Assembly (NCBI GenBank): GCA_015207585.1
Contig: JADEWQ010000017.1
Span: 1 to 64,000, forward strand
Direction of reading: 5' to 3'
Source: Pleurocapsales cyanobacterium LEGE 06147
Lineage (GTDB): Bacteria; Cyanobacteriota; Cyanobacteriia; Cyanobacteriales; Xenococcaceae
DNA length: 64,000 nucleotides
Positions 35,757 to 46,554 of this stretch are shown in pieces (position 1 is the first letter of the stretch; each line of letters starts with the position of its first letter). The position numbers were made by a program, and so were the translations under genes. The notes beneath the pieces were generated by a model, which saw nothing but the letters and a program-made list of their open reading frames with translations, did not search any database and had not been told where the DNA came from.

Positions 35757-37043
35757 CTAACTATACTGTTCTTCTGTGTCTAAATTAAACAACATTTGTA
35801 GCGACTGAAGACAGCGACGGCGAGCTTCTATATCTTGTTGAGCTCTCAACTGTACCATAGGTTCGTGAAGAATCTTATTAACAATACCTCTGGTTAGAGC
35901 TTCAATTACTTCTTGATGTTTTTCGGCAAATTCTGAACCCAAACGGGATAATGCCTTTTCCAATTCTTGCTCGCGAATGCTTTCTACTTTAGTGCGCAAG
36001 CAGCTAATTGTGGGGACGGTTTCGAGCGATCGCCACCATAAGATAAAGTTTTCTACTTCTTCTTCGAGAATTACTTCTGCTTCTTGAGCTAGATGTCGAC
36101 GACTTGCTTGGTTGGCAGCGACTACAGCTTTAAGATCGTCAACGTTATAGGCAGCAATATTAGCCAGATTGTTGACATCGGCTGCTACGTTCCGAGGTAC
36201 GGAGATATCGATCGACATTAGAGATTTTTCTGTTGGGATAGCAGTTTCTAATTTGGCTCGATCTATGATAGGTTCGGTTGCACCGGTGCTGGTAAAAACA
36301 ATATCCGATGCCGCGATCGCGCTCATCATTTCAGAGAGAGGATGAATTAATAAATCTACTTCCGGAAATTTTTCGGCTAATTCTTGCGCTCGTCGGTGAG
36401 AACGATTGACAATGGCGATGTTTTTTGCACCTTTAGCTAGCAGATGTTTGACTAATAGACAAGCCATTTTACCCGCACCGATAATAGTGATGCGATAGGC
36501 GGCTAAGTTTTCTACTTTGGTTTGGGCTAGTTCTACGGCAGCGGAACTAATGGAAACCGCACCCGTACCTATACTAGTTTCACTACGTACTCTTTTACCA
36601 GCAGAGATGGCTTGTTTGAAGAGGCGGTCTAAAAGCCGTCCCAATCCTTTGTATTTCTGTGCCAATTTGTGGGTATTTTTGACCTGAGCTAAAATTTGTC
36701 CTTCTCCCAATACCAAACTTTCTAATCCAGCAGATACTCGCATCAAATGACGGAGAGCATCTTCATGCAAAAGGGTAAATAGATGTCTTCTTAACTCATA
36801 AAGGGAAATTTTACCTTTTTCTGCCAAAAATTGCGTGATTTCTACTACTCCCTGTTCGGTTTCTTTGATAATGGCATAGATTTCCAGGCGGTTACAGGTA
36901 CTGATGATTGCTACTTCTTCTACATGAGGATAGCTCCGCAACTGCGCGATCGCCTCTTCCATTTTTGCTTCTGGAATACTGAGTTTTTCTCTTACTTCTA
37001 CAGCAGCGGTTTTATGACTGAGACCGACAACTACAATATTCAT
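35757..37043 (-). CDS. hemA: Glutamyl-tRNA reductase
   Basis: The 428-residue enzyme starts at ATG 37043 with GAGAAG upstream. It has the catalytic Cys in [15 protein letters not shown] near 50, [38 protein letters not shown] and the NADPH motif [20 protein letters not shown]-terminal dimerisation helix domain is present. It reduces the glutamate of glutamyl-tRNA to glutamate-1-semialdehyde, the first step of haem, chlorophyll and bilin synthesis, in the cytosol. Length is normal. It lies downstream of glpX on the same strand but a strong hairpin stands between, so it probably has its own promoter in the 176-base gap. Confidence 0.97.
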   Translation of the reverse strand: MNIVVVGLSHKTAAVEVREKLSIPEAKMEEAIAQLRSYPHVEEVAIISTCNRLEIYAIIKETEQGVVEITQFLAEKGKISLYELRRHLFTLLHEDALRHLMRVSAGLESLVLGEGQILAQVKNTHKLAQKYKGLGRLLDRLFKQAISAGKRVRSETSIGTGAVSISSAAVELAQTKVENLAAYRITIIGAGKMACLLVKHLLAKGAKNIAIVNRSHRRAQELAEKFPEVDLLIHPLSEMMSAIAASDIVFTSTGATEPIIDRAKLETAIPTEKSLMSIDISVPRNVAADVNNLANIAAYNVDDLKAVVAANQASRRHLAQEAEVILEEEVENFILWWRSLETVPTISCLRTKVESIREQELEKALSRLGSEFAEKHQEVIEALTRGIVNKILHEPMVQLRAQQDIEARRRCLQSLQMLFNLDTEEQYS

Positions 37044-37166
37044 GTGTTCTTCTCAAGGTTTTTGCTTAAACTAATTTGACTTAAATATGTGGTCGATAGC
37101 CGAAGAATAATTTAGTATCTGTATCATTCAAAGAAATTTTAAAGTGAGGAAAAAAATCAAGAAAAA

Positions 37167-37205
37167 GTAAAAAGCAAAAAACTAAATATTGCTTTTGCTT
37201 TTTAC
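37167..37205 (-). terminator. Terminator between glpX and hemA
   Basis: GTAAAAAGCAAAA (37167-37179) pairs exactly with TTTTGCTTTTTAC (37193-37205). On the minus strand a TTTTTC run follows. It lies 15 bases after the glpX stop. Confidence 0.75.
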
Positions 37206-37219
37206 CTTTTAGCTAACCA

Positions 37220-38257
37220 TTACTTCAATTGCAAGCTCTTCGGCTGCTCAAACATGTGTACTGTATCTACAAAACGAGCTGTTTTAGATTGGGAAGAAAT
37301 AACCAAGCTTTGGGTTCTGGCTCCGCCTTTGAAAAAACGTACCCCTTCCATCAAAGTACCTGGAGTAATTCCACAGGCGGCAAACAAAACCGTCTGACCA
37401 CCAGCTAATTCTTCAGCATTGTAAACCCTGTCTGGGTCATTAATGCCCATCTCTTTTAATCTAGCAATATTGTTCTCTTTGCTTTCACCGATCAAGCCAG
37501 TTTTGACTATTTCCGGATCGTAAATTAACTGTCCTTGGAAATGACCGCCGAGACAGCGCATGGCAGCAGCAGAAATTACTCCTTCTGGGGCAGCACCAAT
37601 ACCCATTAGAGCGTGAATATTAGTACCCGAAAAGGCACAAGATAGAGCAGCAGAAACATCTCCATCGCTGATCAATCTTACTCTGGCTCCGGCTGCGCGA
37701 ATTTCTTGGATTAAATCTTGATGACGGGGACGATCCATAACCACGACGACTAATTCCTCAACAGCCCGACCCAGACATTCGGAGAGGATTTTGAGATTTT
37801 CGGTAGCGGATTTATTAATATCTACATGACCCTTAGCTACTGGGGGTGCAGCTAACTTTTTCATATAGAAATCAGGAGCTGCGAATAAACCGCCTTTTTC
37901 CGAGATTGCCAATACTGCCATCGAACCTGGCTGACCGTATGCCACTAGATTCGTACCTTCGCACGGATCCACAGCAATGTCAATTTCTACCAGCTCATCT
38001 GGGTTGCAGTACTGTTTCGCATCTTCGCGGGTACAAATGCCTACTTCTTCACCGATGTAGAGCATGGGAGCATCGTCCCGTTCCCCCTCACCGATGACGA
38101 TGCGACCTCGCATGTAGATTTTGTTCATCCGCTCCCGCATGGCTTCTACTGCGACTTGGTCGGCAGTATTTTTATCGCCTTTGCCCATCCATTTGGCTGA
38201 GGCGATCGCAGCTTGTTCGACTACCTCAATAATTTCTAATCCGAGGGTATTTTCCAC
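37220..38257 (-). CDS. glpX: Class II fructose-1,6-/sedoheptulose-1,7-bisphosphatase (GlpX type)
   Basis: A GGAGG lies before both TTG 38260 and GTG 38257; GTG 38257 gives the usual [15 protein letters not shown] start and 345 residues. Landmarks are [20 protein letters not shown], the metal site [16 protein letters not shown] and [20 protein letters not shown]. The enzyme dephosphorylates fructose-1,6- and sedoheptulose-1,7-bisphosphate and is the main Calvin-cycle phosphatase in cyanobacteria. It is normal in length and followed by a terminator, then hemA. Confidence 0.95.
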   Translation of the reverse strand: MENTLGLEIIEVVEQAAIASAKWMGKGDKNTADQVAVEAMRERMNKIYMRGRIVIGEGERDDAPMLYIGEEVGICTREDAKQYCNPDELVEIDIAVDPCEGTNLVAYGQPGSMAVLAISEKGGLFAAPDFYMKKLAAPPVAKGHVDINKSATENLKILSECLGRAVEELVVVVMDRPRHQDLIQEIRAAGARVRLISDGDVSAALSCAFSGTNIHALMGIGAAPEGVISAAAMRCLGGHFQGQLIYDPEIVKTGLIGESKENNIARLKEMGINDPDRVYNAEELAGGQTVLFAACGITPGTLMEGVRFFKGGARTQSLVISSQSKTARFVDTVHMFEQPKSLQLK

Positions 38258-38408
38258 CAAGATTTTCCTCCCTACTCCATATTTTCCCAGCTTATGGGAT
38301 GCCTACTCAAGTCAAAAGTCTATCAGAGAGAGGTATACACTTCGATATTTTTTAAGATTTGATAAGTTGTATGACAAATGCGCTCTTTACTCGAAAAAGC
38401 AAGACTGC

Positions 38409-41400
38409 TTAAAAATTTCGTTGATATCGAATCTGTACTTCATTAAAAATGTAGTCATAAGTTGCTCTAACAGAAGAGTTGCGATCGATTTGGTAAACCC
38501 CTTCTAAGAATGGATAGACGCGTAAATAATCTAAACCAATCTCTCGACCTACACCGACAACAAAATTTTCTACTTGATAGAATAGATTTCTTTGAATCGG
38601 AGCAATAACAAACTGAGCTACGCCAAATTCAATCAATTCTTCTGCATTACTATCCTGTAATTGTTCGGCTAACTCTAAAAACTCTTCACCCAGCAAACCA
38701 ATAATTTCTGCTTCGCTGCGAGAAGGAATACTAGTTAATTCAACTGCGGGAGAAGTAAGGATTTGGCGATCGCGATCTCCTTCTACAATAGCTACATTAA
38801 TACATCTTTCGAGTCGGTTTAATTCAGCTGGAGTATAGCCTACCGTATCTTCTATGACTGGGGATTCGGCGTTAACTCTACAGGTAGCAGGTGCTGGTTG
38901 ACCCAAACCAGGTAATAACTCTTGTGCCTCTCCATCGATACTTAAAGTGACATTGATTATATCTGTTTGACCTACTTGAGAAATTGGATCGGGGATTTCA
39001 TTAGCACCCGATTCTAATAGGCGGAGGTTTCTTAATTCGGAAACTTCGGTACCTAATTGAACGTCAAGATAAGGATTGAACAAACCCTCTTGGGGAGTAA
39101 AAACAATAGTATTTTCGCGATCGCGAGCTAGAGAAAAATTATTAGCCAACAAATCTACATCTGCTCGAGTTATCAGAAGCGTACCTTCTGGTTCGAGGCT
39201 AGCAAGAGTATCGTAAATTCCATTAAGGATTAAATCGCCTTCTACAACAACATTATAAAGAGGTTGCTGTTGTACTCTAAAATTCTCTAAGTTGACGCGC
39301 AAATTATTTAATCTGGCTAGGATAGGAGGCAGGGGCGGAGTTTCTTGGAGTTGACCGTTCAACATGGTAGGAGTAGCTTGCTCGTCATCGCCTTCAGGGA
39401 TAAAAGCATTGCCATTCAATAAATTCACTCTGCCGTCAATTACCGGATTGAGGGCAGTACCAGTTATTACTACTTCTCCATTAATTCCTCCTGCGTATAG
39501 CCCTTCAAGGTCAATTTCTTCCCCTTGTGGAATATTAACGGTTAGGGGATTATCGATATTTGCTAATGGTTGCAACAGGGGCAAAGTTCCTGCCGCAGTC
39601 AATCCACTGTTGGCAAAAGTCCCCGTTAGAGTTTCAACGTCAAGAATTCGGTTCCTGAGGAAAGCTCGACCACTAACGTTGAGAGATTCTCCCAAAGCAG
39701 TAATTTGAACTATGGCATCTTGCAAAGTTACTTCACCAGTAGCAGTTAGATCGTGCAGGATGAAATCTCTAGCTAAATCTATACGTCCCCGTGCTTGTAA
39801 TTGTGCTTCTCCTTCTCCCCCAAGCCAGACCAAGTTTTCTTGAGTAAAGGCACCCAGTAAGGCAAGGGCTTGGGTGCCTAGTTGAGCATTTAGGCTAAAT
39901 ACGTCATTAGTTTGTGGTTCGATAGGAAAAGGAATGCTCGCTTCGATTTGAATTGAATCTGGTGCAGTAGTGTTGAACTGCAGTTGTTCATTAGCGTAAT
40001 TAAAGTTGCCTACAATTGTGTCTAGTAAAGCGCGACCCCCAAAGGCAGGATTAGCTAAGGCGATATCCCCCTCAATCTGGGGTTGAGTTAAACTACCTCG
40101 AATCGTTCCTGAAGCATCGATTATCCCAGCTACGTCTACGGGTATATTGACAAAGTTATCTACTTGGTCGAGAGAAAGGTTAGTTACTTGGAAGCTAGCA
40201 TCTTGTTGTTGGGGAGAGAGTCTTCCTTCTAAAGATAAGAGTGTATTGCCAACCTGAGCGGTAGTGGTTTCTAAATTAACTACACCGTCCTCAAAAATAC
40301 CGCGAACCAGTAATTGGTCGATGGGAATAGTTTGAATTTGTTCTGTAATGAAACCGAGGGGTTCGACGATGTTAGCAAAAGCTCGTTGAGGTTGCCACTG
40401 CCAATCGCTACCTTGAACGTCAAAGTTAATTGCGGGTGTAGTTATAGTTCCAGCCAACAGCACTTCTCCCGTGTAACCTCCCCGTATATCTAACTGAGTG
40501 GGAACTTCTCCTGCTTGTCTTTCGGCAGCGATCGCTTGAATTCGGCGTTCGATCTCTTGTAACAAGCGGAGCTTTTGGGCAATGGATTCATTCACAGCTT
40601 CAATTGATTCGGGCATTACTGCTTTTGCCTCGGCATATTCGGGAGTTTGGAATAAGCGAGCCAAGTCTTCGATCTCAAACCAGCGAAAAGCTGTCAGCAG
40701 ATCTTGGATGTATGCTTCGGGAATATTTAGCCTGCCGTCGAGTTGTCCCGAATCTAAGTTCAAGCTGCCTACAAAATTATAAAGACTATCTCCTAGCTCT
40801 AGAGATGCTGTAGTTACTTGAGCCAGATTGGCATCGTCGTCATAAGCAAACTCAGCTTGAAATCGGTCTGCTTCAATATAGCCAATGGCAGGTCGCGCGA
40901 CCTGTATTTGTCCTACGGTGGCTAGGGTAAAGAGATTGACATCGACTTCTCCCGTAGCGTCTCCTGCTAATGGACCTTCAATACCTAAAGGTTGACCGGG
41001 GGCAAGATTGAGTAGAGCGAGGGGAAAGTTGAGAATATCGAGAGAAAAGAGGTCTTCTTGACGTTCTCCAACAGCTATTACAGGTTCGGCTGTTCCTTCT
41101 CCTTGACGCAGTTCTACTCCAGTAGGTAAGTAAGGAAAACGACAGCGATCCTCAGTACAGGGTTCGGCTGCTGCAGCGATTACGTCTCTATTTCCTCGTA
41201 GATCGATCGCTAGTTCATCTCCCGAGACTAGATTTAATTCTCCCGTTAAAACTGGTTCAAAGACTACGTCATTAAAAGCAAAATTGTCTAGACGCAAATC
41301 TCCAATTAGAGCTAGATTACCCGGTTCTAAAGGGGCTGAGAGCAAGTTTCTGCCATCGAGTCTGCCTTGAAAATCCGCTTGTCCGCTTAGGTTGACTCTC

Positions 41401-43871
41401 TCTGCTAACAACTGGTTATCACTAGTTGCTTGGGCAATTAATTGATCGATGGGGAGGCGATCGAAATCAATTAGAGCATCGAGATCTAAATTGACATTAG
41501 CTATGTCCGGATTGGTCGTCAGATTGGCTAAAACTAAATTACCCCTAGCATCTAGCTCTTGTTCTCCTAATTGCCCTGAGAAATTATTTACTTGAATGGG
41601 AAAAAATTCCTCTGTTCTTAGGAGCGGATTAAGATTACCAGCCAAATTAACTCGGGCATCTAGAGGATCTAAGTCTAGGGGTTGTTCTCTCTGGGGTAAC
41701 AGCTCGGTTACTAGTAAAGATGTATTTAAATTATTGGCTGTGGCGTTAGCTTGCCATTGATTATTCAGTAAGTTGCCATTAACACGAGCCGTACCCTCGG
41801 CAACGAGCAAGTTAGCATCTACAGTTCCTTGAAAACTACTAAGATTAGGATCTTCACCCAGAGTAAGTAATTGCTGTAGTTGACCGGAAAGAGCGAGGCG
41901 ACTCGACTGAATCGTCACTGGAATAGTTAGAGCGGGCACAAATTCATTTACGGCGATCGCCGATGTAGTAGCAACAGCGTCGATGATGCCTGCAGCAAGG
42001 GTACTTCTGACTGAGACATCGCTACCATCTACATTTAAAGCGAGATTGGCTCTGCCTTCAGTTCGATTGAGAACATCCTCATCGAGTACGCCAGATAAAA
42101 CAATATCTCCAGTTTCTAGAGTAATCGGTCGATCGATAGTGAATTGGTCGGTTGCCAGTTGCGCTAAAAAGGGTGTAAGGGGAACCGAACTGGCAGCGAT
42201 CGCACTTTGCCAAATTTGTTGTTCTAAGTTGGCATTACCTTCGACAGTTAATGTACCTTCCCCGATATTGACTCGTGTATCTCGCACGAGGATATTTTGT
42301 TCTCTCAAAAGAAGTGTTCCTCGACCGGAAATATTTTCAACCCCTGCCGTGGTAGCCTGGGGTATCTGCCATTGTACTCTTGCATCTGGTTGTCCTAAGG
42401 TACCTCCGGCATTTCCTCTGGCGTTCAGAGTACCTACGCTAATTTGTTCGGGCAAGGAGTAATAGGGAGCGAGAATCTGTTCTGTCGGCAATTGAGCTTG
42501 GAAATCAAAATTCAACGGCATGGCGTTGACATCTATGGCTCGCTCTTCGGCTAGAGATTCCCCAATATTAGTTTGAATAGTTCCTTTACCAGTAATCGTT
42601 CCTCCCACTAAGGGTGTAGCTTGCAAACTTTCGAGCACAAATCGGTTGAGATCGGCAGTAAAATCTGCGGTAACTTGCTTAAACTGGGTTTGGGCTAAAG
42701 TGACCGTTTGAGTATTATTAATCGTGCCCGTCAGCAAAGGTTCTCTAATCGCTCCTGTCAGTTGCATTTGGGCTTGCATCTGCCCTGCTAAATCGACTGG
42801 TAAATTTCCCGGTGCGATTTGCTCTATACTTGTCAGGCTAAAGGGCAAAATATCTATGCTGAGGTCATAACCCCGCTGCCAATTAAGCGTCCCTTTTATC
42901 TGGGCGACAATATCGGCAAGAGTTACTTGGGTATCTTGAACTCGGGCATCTTCGCCTTCAAAATCTAGTCGCGATCGCGCTGTTATGGGTGCGGATAAAT
43001 CCGTTGCTTCTCCTTCTACTCCTTGAAGATTGACAAACCCTTCAACGTTGGCAGCGGCAATCTCCTCAAATGAAGGTATGTGGATATCTAAATCGGCGTT
43101 GAGAATACCGTTACTTAAACTAATCGGAGAATCGGGTATTAAAGATACTACATCAGCTAAAGCTAAATCTTCGACCAAAAGCCTGGTGTTAGTTTGACCC
43201 GTATCGAGGCGAGTATGTCCTCTTAGGGTCGCTTTGGCTTGAGCAATAGCCACATCCAAGTCATACTCTACCAGTTCTTCCTCGACAGGATTATATCTGG
43301 CACTACCGTTTAGTCCTATCTGAATGGGCGGCTGGTTATAAGGAACGGCAGTAATTTGTCCTTGTTCGATATTGCCAGTTAAATCTAGGTAGATTAGCGG
43401 TTCTCCCTCGCCTTCAGGCAAATCCAGATTCAACCACGTACCATCTGCTGCTTGTTCGAGATAAACTTCGGGTTGAATGAGGGTAATATCTAAAGGTAGA
43501 GTCCGGCGGAAAATGACGGGTAAAATATTAAAGCCGACTCTAATCTCGTCAACAGTAGCTTTATTAGGGGCGGTATCCGTTGGTCTGATAAAAGAAGGTC
43601 CGAAGGTAATCCCGGTGAGAGAAAAACTCTTTACTTCCCCTAAATCGACCGGCTGATTAATAACTTGACTCAGTTGTGTCTCCAGAAAAGGTGGTAGCCT
43701 ATGTCTGACAACGTATTGCGTGCCCAAGTAAGCCCCTACGCCAACGGCGATCGTCACTGCAGCACCTAAAACTAACCTTTTCGATGGATGTTTTAGCCTC
43801 TGTTGCAGGCGTTCGTGCCAATTTTCTCTTTCTGGACTAGGGTTGGGGGGTCGATTGTCAGAGCCAGTCAT
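38409..43871 (-). CDS. TamB-like translocation and assembly protein
   Basis: The 1820-residue protein starts at ATG 43871. A single N-terminal helix (LVLGAAVTIAVGVGAYLGTQ) anchors it in the inner membrane. The rest is long, beta-strand-rich and repetitive with GNANLEQQIW- and LTGTINNTQT-type strand repeats, as in the bridge-like AsmA/TamB group. The C-terminal 400 residues correspond to the DUF490 domain (LLITRADVDLLANNFSLA, LDVQLGTEVSELRNLRLLES) and end in YQIDRNSSVRATYDYIFNE and VQIRYQRNF, the usual strand at the BamA-family contact. It carries lipid or assists outer membrane protein assembly across the periplasm. Size fits cyanobacterial TamB. Confidence 0.9.
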   Translation of the reverse strand: MTGSDNRPPNPSPERENWHERLQQRLKHPSKRLVLGAAVTIAVGVGAYLGTQYVVRHRLPPFLETQLSQVINQPVDLGEVKSFSLTGITFGPSFIRPTDTAPNKATVDEIRVGFNILPVIFRRTLPLDITLIQPEVYLEQAADGTWLNLDLPEGEGEPLIYLDLTGNIEQGQITAVPYNQPPIQIGLNGSARYNPVEEELVEYDLDVAIAQAKATLRGHTRLDTGQTNTRLLVEDLALADVVSLIPDSPISLSNGILNADLDIHIPSFEEIAAANVEGFVNLQGVEGEATDLSAPITARSRLDFEGEDARVQDTQVTLADIVAQIKGTLNWQRGYDLSIDILPFSLTSIEQIAPGNLPVDLAGQMQAQMQLTGAIREPLLTGTINNTQTVTLAQTQFKQVTADFTADLNRFVLESLQATPLVGGTITGKGTIQTNIGESLAEERAIDVNAMPLNFDFQAQLPTEQILAPYYSLPEQISVGTLNARGNAGGTLGQPDARVQWQIPQATTAGVENISGRGTLLLREQNILVRDTRVNIGEGTLTVEGNANLEQQIWQSAIAASSVPLTPFLAQLATDQFTIDRPITLETGDIVLSGVLDEDVLNRTEGRANLALNVDGSDVSVRSTLAAGIIDAVATTSAIAVNEFVPALTIPVTIQSSRLALSGQLQQLLTLGEDPNLSSFQGTVDANLLVAEGTARVNGNLLNNQWQANATANNLNTSLLVTELLPQREQPLDLDPLDARVNLAGNLNPLLRTEEFFPIQVNNFSGQLGEQELDARGNLVLANLTTNPDIANVNLDLDALIDFDRLPIDQLIAQATSDNQLLAERVNLSGQADFQGRLDGRNLLSAPLEPGNLALIGDLRLDNFAFNDVVFEPVLTGELNLVSGDELAIDLRGNRDVIAAAAEPCTEDRCRFPYLPTGVELRQGEGTAEPVIAVGERQEDLFSLDILNFPLALLNLAPGQPLGIEGPLAGDATGEVDVNLFTLATVGQIQVARPAIGYIEADRFQAEFAYDDDANLAQVTTASLELGDSLYNFVGSLNLDSGQLDGRLNIPEAYIQDLLTAFRWFEIEDLARLFQTPEYAEAKAVMPESIEAVNESIAQKLRLLQEIERRIQAIAAERQAGEVPTQLDIRGGYTGEVLLAGTITTPAINFDVQGSDWQWQPQRAFANIVEPLGFITEQIQTIPIDQLLVRGIFEDGVVNLETTTAQVGNTLLSLEGRLSPQQQDASFQVTNLSLDQVDNFVNIPVDVAGIIDASGTIRGSLTQPQIEGDIALANPAFGGRALLDTIVGNFNYANEQLQFNTTAPDSIQIEASIPFPIEPQTNDVFSLNAQLGTQALALLGAFTQENLVWLGGEGEAQLQARGRIDLARDFILHDLTATGEVTLQDAIVQITALGESLNVSGRAFLRNRILDVETLTGTFANSGLTAAGTLPLLQPLANIDNPLTVNIPQGEEIDLEGLYAGGINGEVVITGTALNPVIDGRVNLLNGNAFIPEGDDEQATPTMLNGQLQETPPLPPILARLNNLRVNLENFRVQQQPLYNVVVEGDLILNGIYDTLASLEPEGTLLITRADVDLLANNFSLARDRENTIVFTPQEGLFNPYLDVQLGTEVSELRNLRLLESGANEIPDPISQVGQTDIINVTLSIDGEAQELLPGLGQPAPATCRVNAESPVIEDTVGYTPAELNRLERCINVAIVEGDRDRQILTSPAVELTSIPSRSEAEIIGLLGEEFLELAEQLQDSNAEELIEFGVAQFVIAPIQRNLFYQVENFVVGVGREIGLDYLRVYPFLEGVYQIDRNSSVRATYDYIFNEVQIRYQRNF

Positions 43872-44091
43872 AGCAAGGGGCGCAAAAAATACTACTTTTG
43901 AATTAATACATTTAAACGATTAAATCAAGTAAACAGCATCTTAACCTCCTCCAATCTTTACGCCTTCTTTCCTGCGGTGGAGAATTCTCTCTGGGAGAGA
44001 AAAATTCTGCTAAAACTGCTAACGACCAAGATAAGCGGCGGCAAATAGATTTAGCAACTCGACCGAGATCTCTCCCCGTCCGCTTCATCAA

Positions 44092-44778
44092 CTAGTTGTG
44101 GCGCGGTGCGGCAGCACCCGCATTCGCGGGAGCGCTATAAGGCTCTAAAAAACCTTTGTCACGCCATTTTTGGATAAACCAATCGATAACCATGCATAGT
44201 TTTTCTTCTTCAGGTTCATAATACTTCTCGGTGGTAGGCATAGGAAAGAAATAACCAATTGAGTACAAAAACACCTCCAGATCTTGCTCTAAATTATCAA
44301 TTTGAAATAATTGTGCCTGAATTCCTTCCTGTAAGATGTTCAAAATGTTATTCTTGACTGCCTTACCCTGTCCTTTCTGCAACTCTGGTTTCAGGCGAAT
44401 CGCAGCACGAGCAAGCTCAGCAGCATGAGATCCACTAAGACGATTCTCTCGAACTGCACGGAAACGATTGACAAGATAAGCCTTAAGTTTTTCCGTCGCG
44501 GGCATTTGCGAGCGCAAAATCTTCTCAGTATCTGCAATATGTTGCCGAGTATAGGCTTCAGCCGTCGCAATCAAAATTTCATTTTTGTTTTTGAAATACA
44601 AATACAGTGTCCCGACCGCTATTCCAACATCTTCAGCAATTTCCTGCATCGTTGTTTTCCTGACCTCGTATTGATTCAGCCGCCGCTTGGCTGCATTCAA
44701 GATTGCTTCTCGTTTTGCCTCATCCAGTCGTTGCACGATCGGGTTAATATCTTTTCTGCACTGTGACTTTAATGCCAT
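44092..44778 (-). CDS. TetR-family transcriptional regulator
   Basis: ATG 44778 gives 228 residues and overlaps the P450 stop by 35 bases; a GTG at 44736 would start just after the P450 stop, and ATG 44814 is also open. The N-terminal helix-turn-helix is clear: AKREAILNAAKRRLNQYEVR, KTTMQEIAEDVGIAVGTLYL, YFKNKNEILIATAEAYTRQH. The rest is a ligand-binding helical domain. The last residues (SAPANAGAAAPRHN) are encoded by a dispersed two-hairpin repeat, so the C-terminus has been extended or replaced. It lies at the end of a P450 operon and may regulate it. Confidence 0.85.
   Translation of the reverse strand: MALKSQCRKDINPIVQRLDEAKREAILNAAKRRLNQYEVRKTTMQEIAEDVGIAVGTLYLYFKNKNEILIATAEAYTRQHIADTEKILRSQMPATEKLKAYLVNRFRAVRENRLSGSHAAELARAAIRLKPELQKGQGKAVKNNILNILQEGIQAQLFQIDNLEQDLEVFLYSIGYFFPMPTTEKYYEPEEEKLCMVIDWFIQKWRDKGFLEPYSAPANAGAAAPRHN
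44103..44135 (+). repeat. Two-hairpin GGTGCGGCAGCACC repeat, copy 3 (at a CDS end)
   Basis: GCGGTGCGGCAGCACC is followed by CGCATTCGCGGGAGCGC. Hairpins are GGTGC-GGCA-GCACC and CCCGC-ATTC-GCGGG. It encodes the last residues of the TetR regulator, including GAAAP, on the minus strand. Confidence 0.75.
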
Positions 44779-46138
44779 ATTTCGGACGCAAAGTAAATCG
44801 CGGCTCGATTTCAATGGACTGATGGGGAACTAACTCAATACTAAAACGCTGGGCGATCGCTGCCAAAATCAGGGTCGATTCCATGAGTGCAAAATTCTTG
44901 CCAATGCAGGTGTGTGACCCCGCACCAAAGGGAAGATAAGCAAATTTTGGTCTTTGAATCACGTTTTCAGGCAGGAAGCGATCGGGATCGAATCGTTCTG
45001 GATTATCCCAAAACTCAGGATGACGGGAAATGAAATAAACGGCAATATTGAAAATTGACCCCTTAGGAATGAAATATCCCTGAATTTCGTCATCTTCTAG
45101 GGCAACTCTGGGTGCTAGCCCCAACCCAGGAGGGCGAAGGCGTAAAGATTCATCCAATACGCGGCGAGTGTATTGCAGTTGGGGTAGTTTCTCAAACGTT
45201 AGGTCATCCTCATTGAAAACAGTTTGTACCTCATCCAGTAGATTTGCCATCACATCAGGATGAGTCCCCAACAGATACCATGTCCAAGCCAACGTCGTTG
45301 CTGTGGTTTCATGTCCGGCATCGATTAATGTAATCACTTCATCGTGCAGTTGGCGATCGCTCATTCCTTCCCCAGTAACTTCATCCCGGACAGTTAAAAG
45401 CATCGATAGCAGATCGCGGTTATCTATCAGATTGTGACGGCGCGCCTGGATAATCTCTAGAACGACGCGATCGAGGGTTTGTTTTGCTTGACGAAACTTA
45501 AGATTTCGAGGAGTGGGTATCCAGACTGGCGGTGCAAGTGGAGTATTTATTCGGTAATAGACATATTCCAAAGCTGTCCGAAAGGCTTGTCCCAATCTGT
45601 TATACTCGCCACTGATATCTACGCTGAATAGAGCCGAACTGACAATCTTCAATGTGAGGCGCGTCATTTCGGCTGCAATGTCAATCACTTCACCTTCTGG
45701 CTTTTTTTCCCATTCGCGCAGGAGAGATTGCACACAACTCAGCATCACTGCATAGAGGTTGACCAGTTGCTTTTGATGAAATGCAGGTTGCATCAAGCGG
45801 CGGTGCTTGAGCCACAACTCTCCTTCACTGGTGAACAGCCCTTGCCCCTGGACTAAGCCCATCGGTTTTAGAAAGAAATCAGGCTTTCTGTATCGTTCTT
45901 GGTGGGTAGATAAGATATGTTCTGCGTGGTCTGGATGAGCCGCAAGGTAAAATGTAAAGCCCGGCACGATCGGCAAGCGGACTAAATCCCCATACTCGCG
46001 CCACAGGCGATCGAGATATTCAATCGGCTGGTGCTGAAGTTCTGAGAGTTTCAAGAGTAAATATCCTCGGGGTCCTGGTGGCAAGTGGCGATTGCGCTTT
46101 TCTATCACTTGGGCTGAAGGTGCTTGATTTTTAGACAT
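44744..46138 (-). CDS. Cytochrome P450
   Basis: ATG 46138 is preferred over the extension to 46222 because AGGTGGGAA lies upstream and MSKNQAPSAQVIEKR leads into RHLPPGPRGYLLLKLSELQ. The product is 464 residues. The I-helix (LIDAGHETTATTLAW), ExxR helix (ESLRLRPP) and haem loop FGAGSHTCIGKNFALME with its Cys near 412 are all intact, so it should be active. The layout resembles the CYP110-type P450s of cyanobacteria. It is a monooxygenase needing external electron transfer; none is encoded beside it. A TetR gene overlaps its 3' end. Confidence 0.92.
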   Translation of the reverse strand: MSKNQAPSAQVIEKRNRHLPPGPRGYLLLKLSELQHQPIEYLDRLWREYGDLVRLPIVPGFTFYLAAHPDHAEHILSTHQERYRKPDFFLKPMGLVQGQGLFTSEGELWLKHRRLMQPAFHQKQLVNLYAVMLSCVQSLLREWEKKPEGEVIDIAAEMTRLTLKIVSSALFSVDISGEYNRLGQAFRTALEYVYYRINTPLAPPVWIPTPRNLKFRQAKQTLDRVVLEIIQARRHNLIDNRDLLSMLLTVRDEVTGEGMSDRQLHDEVITLIDAGHETTATTLAWTWYLLGTHPDVMANLLDEVQTVFNEDDLTFEKLPQLQYTRRVLDESLRLRPPGLGLAPRVALEDDEIQGYFIPKGSIFNIAVYFISRHPEFWDNPERFDPDRFLPENVIQRPKFAYLPFGAGSHTCIGKNFALMESTLILAAIAQRFSIELVPHQSIEIEPRFTLRPKYGIKVTVQKRY

Positions 46139-46274
46139 GGGGTATTCCCACCTAATGAAAAATGAATATTTTAGACTATTATTCATTTTTGTGTTGAACA
46201 CTAGTAGATAGTCTGTTACCATGCCTCCAATCGAATATTGAGCGGCATTACGGGGCGTGCAAGCGAGGGGTCGT

Positions 46275-46295
46275 GGGCTGAATTGTATTCAGCCC
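46275..46295. repeat. Short palindrome (GGGCTGAAT arms)
   Basis: GGGCTGAAT, loop TGT, ATTCAGCCC: a perfect 9-bp arm pair with a 3-base loop. It belongs to the variable-arm palindrome set. Confidence 0.65.
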
Positions 46296-46307
46296 CTTGT
46301 GAACCCC

Positions 46308-46554
46308 TAGGGCTGTTTCATTCTCGTAAAAGTATAGATGGGGAAATAGGGAAATAGGAGGTTTTTTAGACAAATCATCTGGATTTTGACATTATTTATC
46401 GATTAATATTTTTGGTCAGTCAACCAATTGTGAGTAATTTCAGTTGCTTAAAAATAAGTTAATTTCTTGATATCTGCTCATTCCCCGGACTCCCTATCGC
46501 CCTATCTTCTAAAATCGTTAATTTATCGGACTTAGCAACAGCCCTGCCTTGTAA
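46308..46554. mobile_element. MITE-like element, copy A
   Basis: The left end AGGGCTGTTTCATTCTCG and the right end (CGGACTTAGCAACAGCCCT) are imperfect inverted repeats with shared AGGGCTGTT. The inside is AT-rich and non-coding. Its right flank aligns with that of the element at 51234: AAAATCGTTAATTTATC here and AAAATCATTAAATTATC there. No transposase is present; borders are approximate. Confidence 0.45.

Noticed and set aside
41983-42462. 159-residue plus-strand open frame antisense to tamB
   Set aside because: No ribosome site or domain; tamB is continuous and well supported in the opposite frame.
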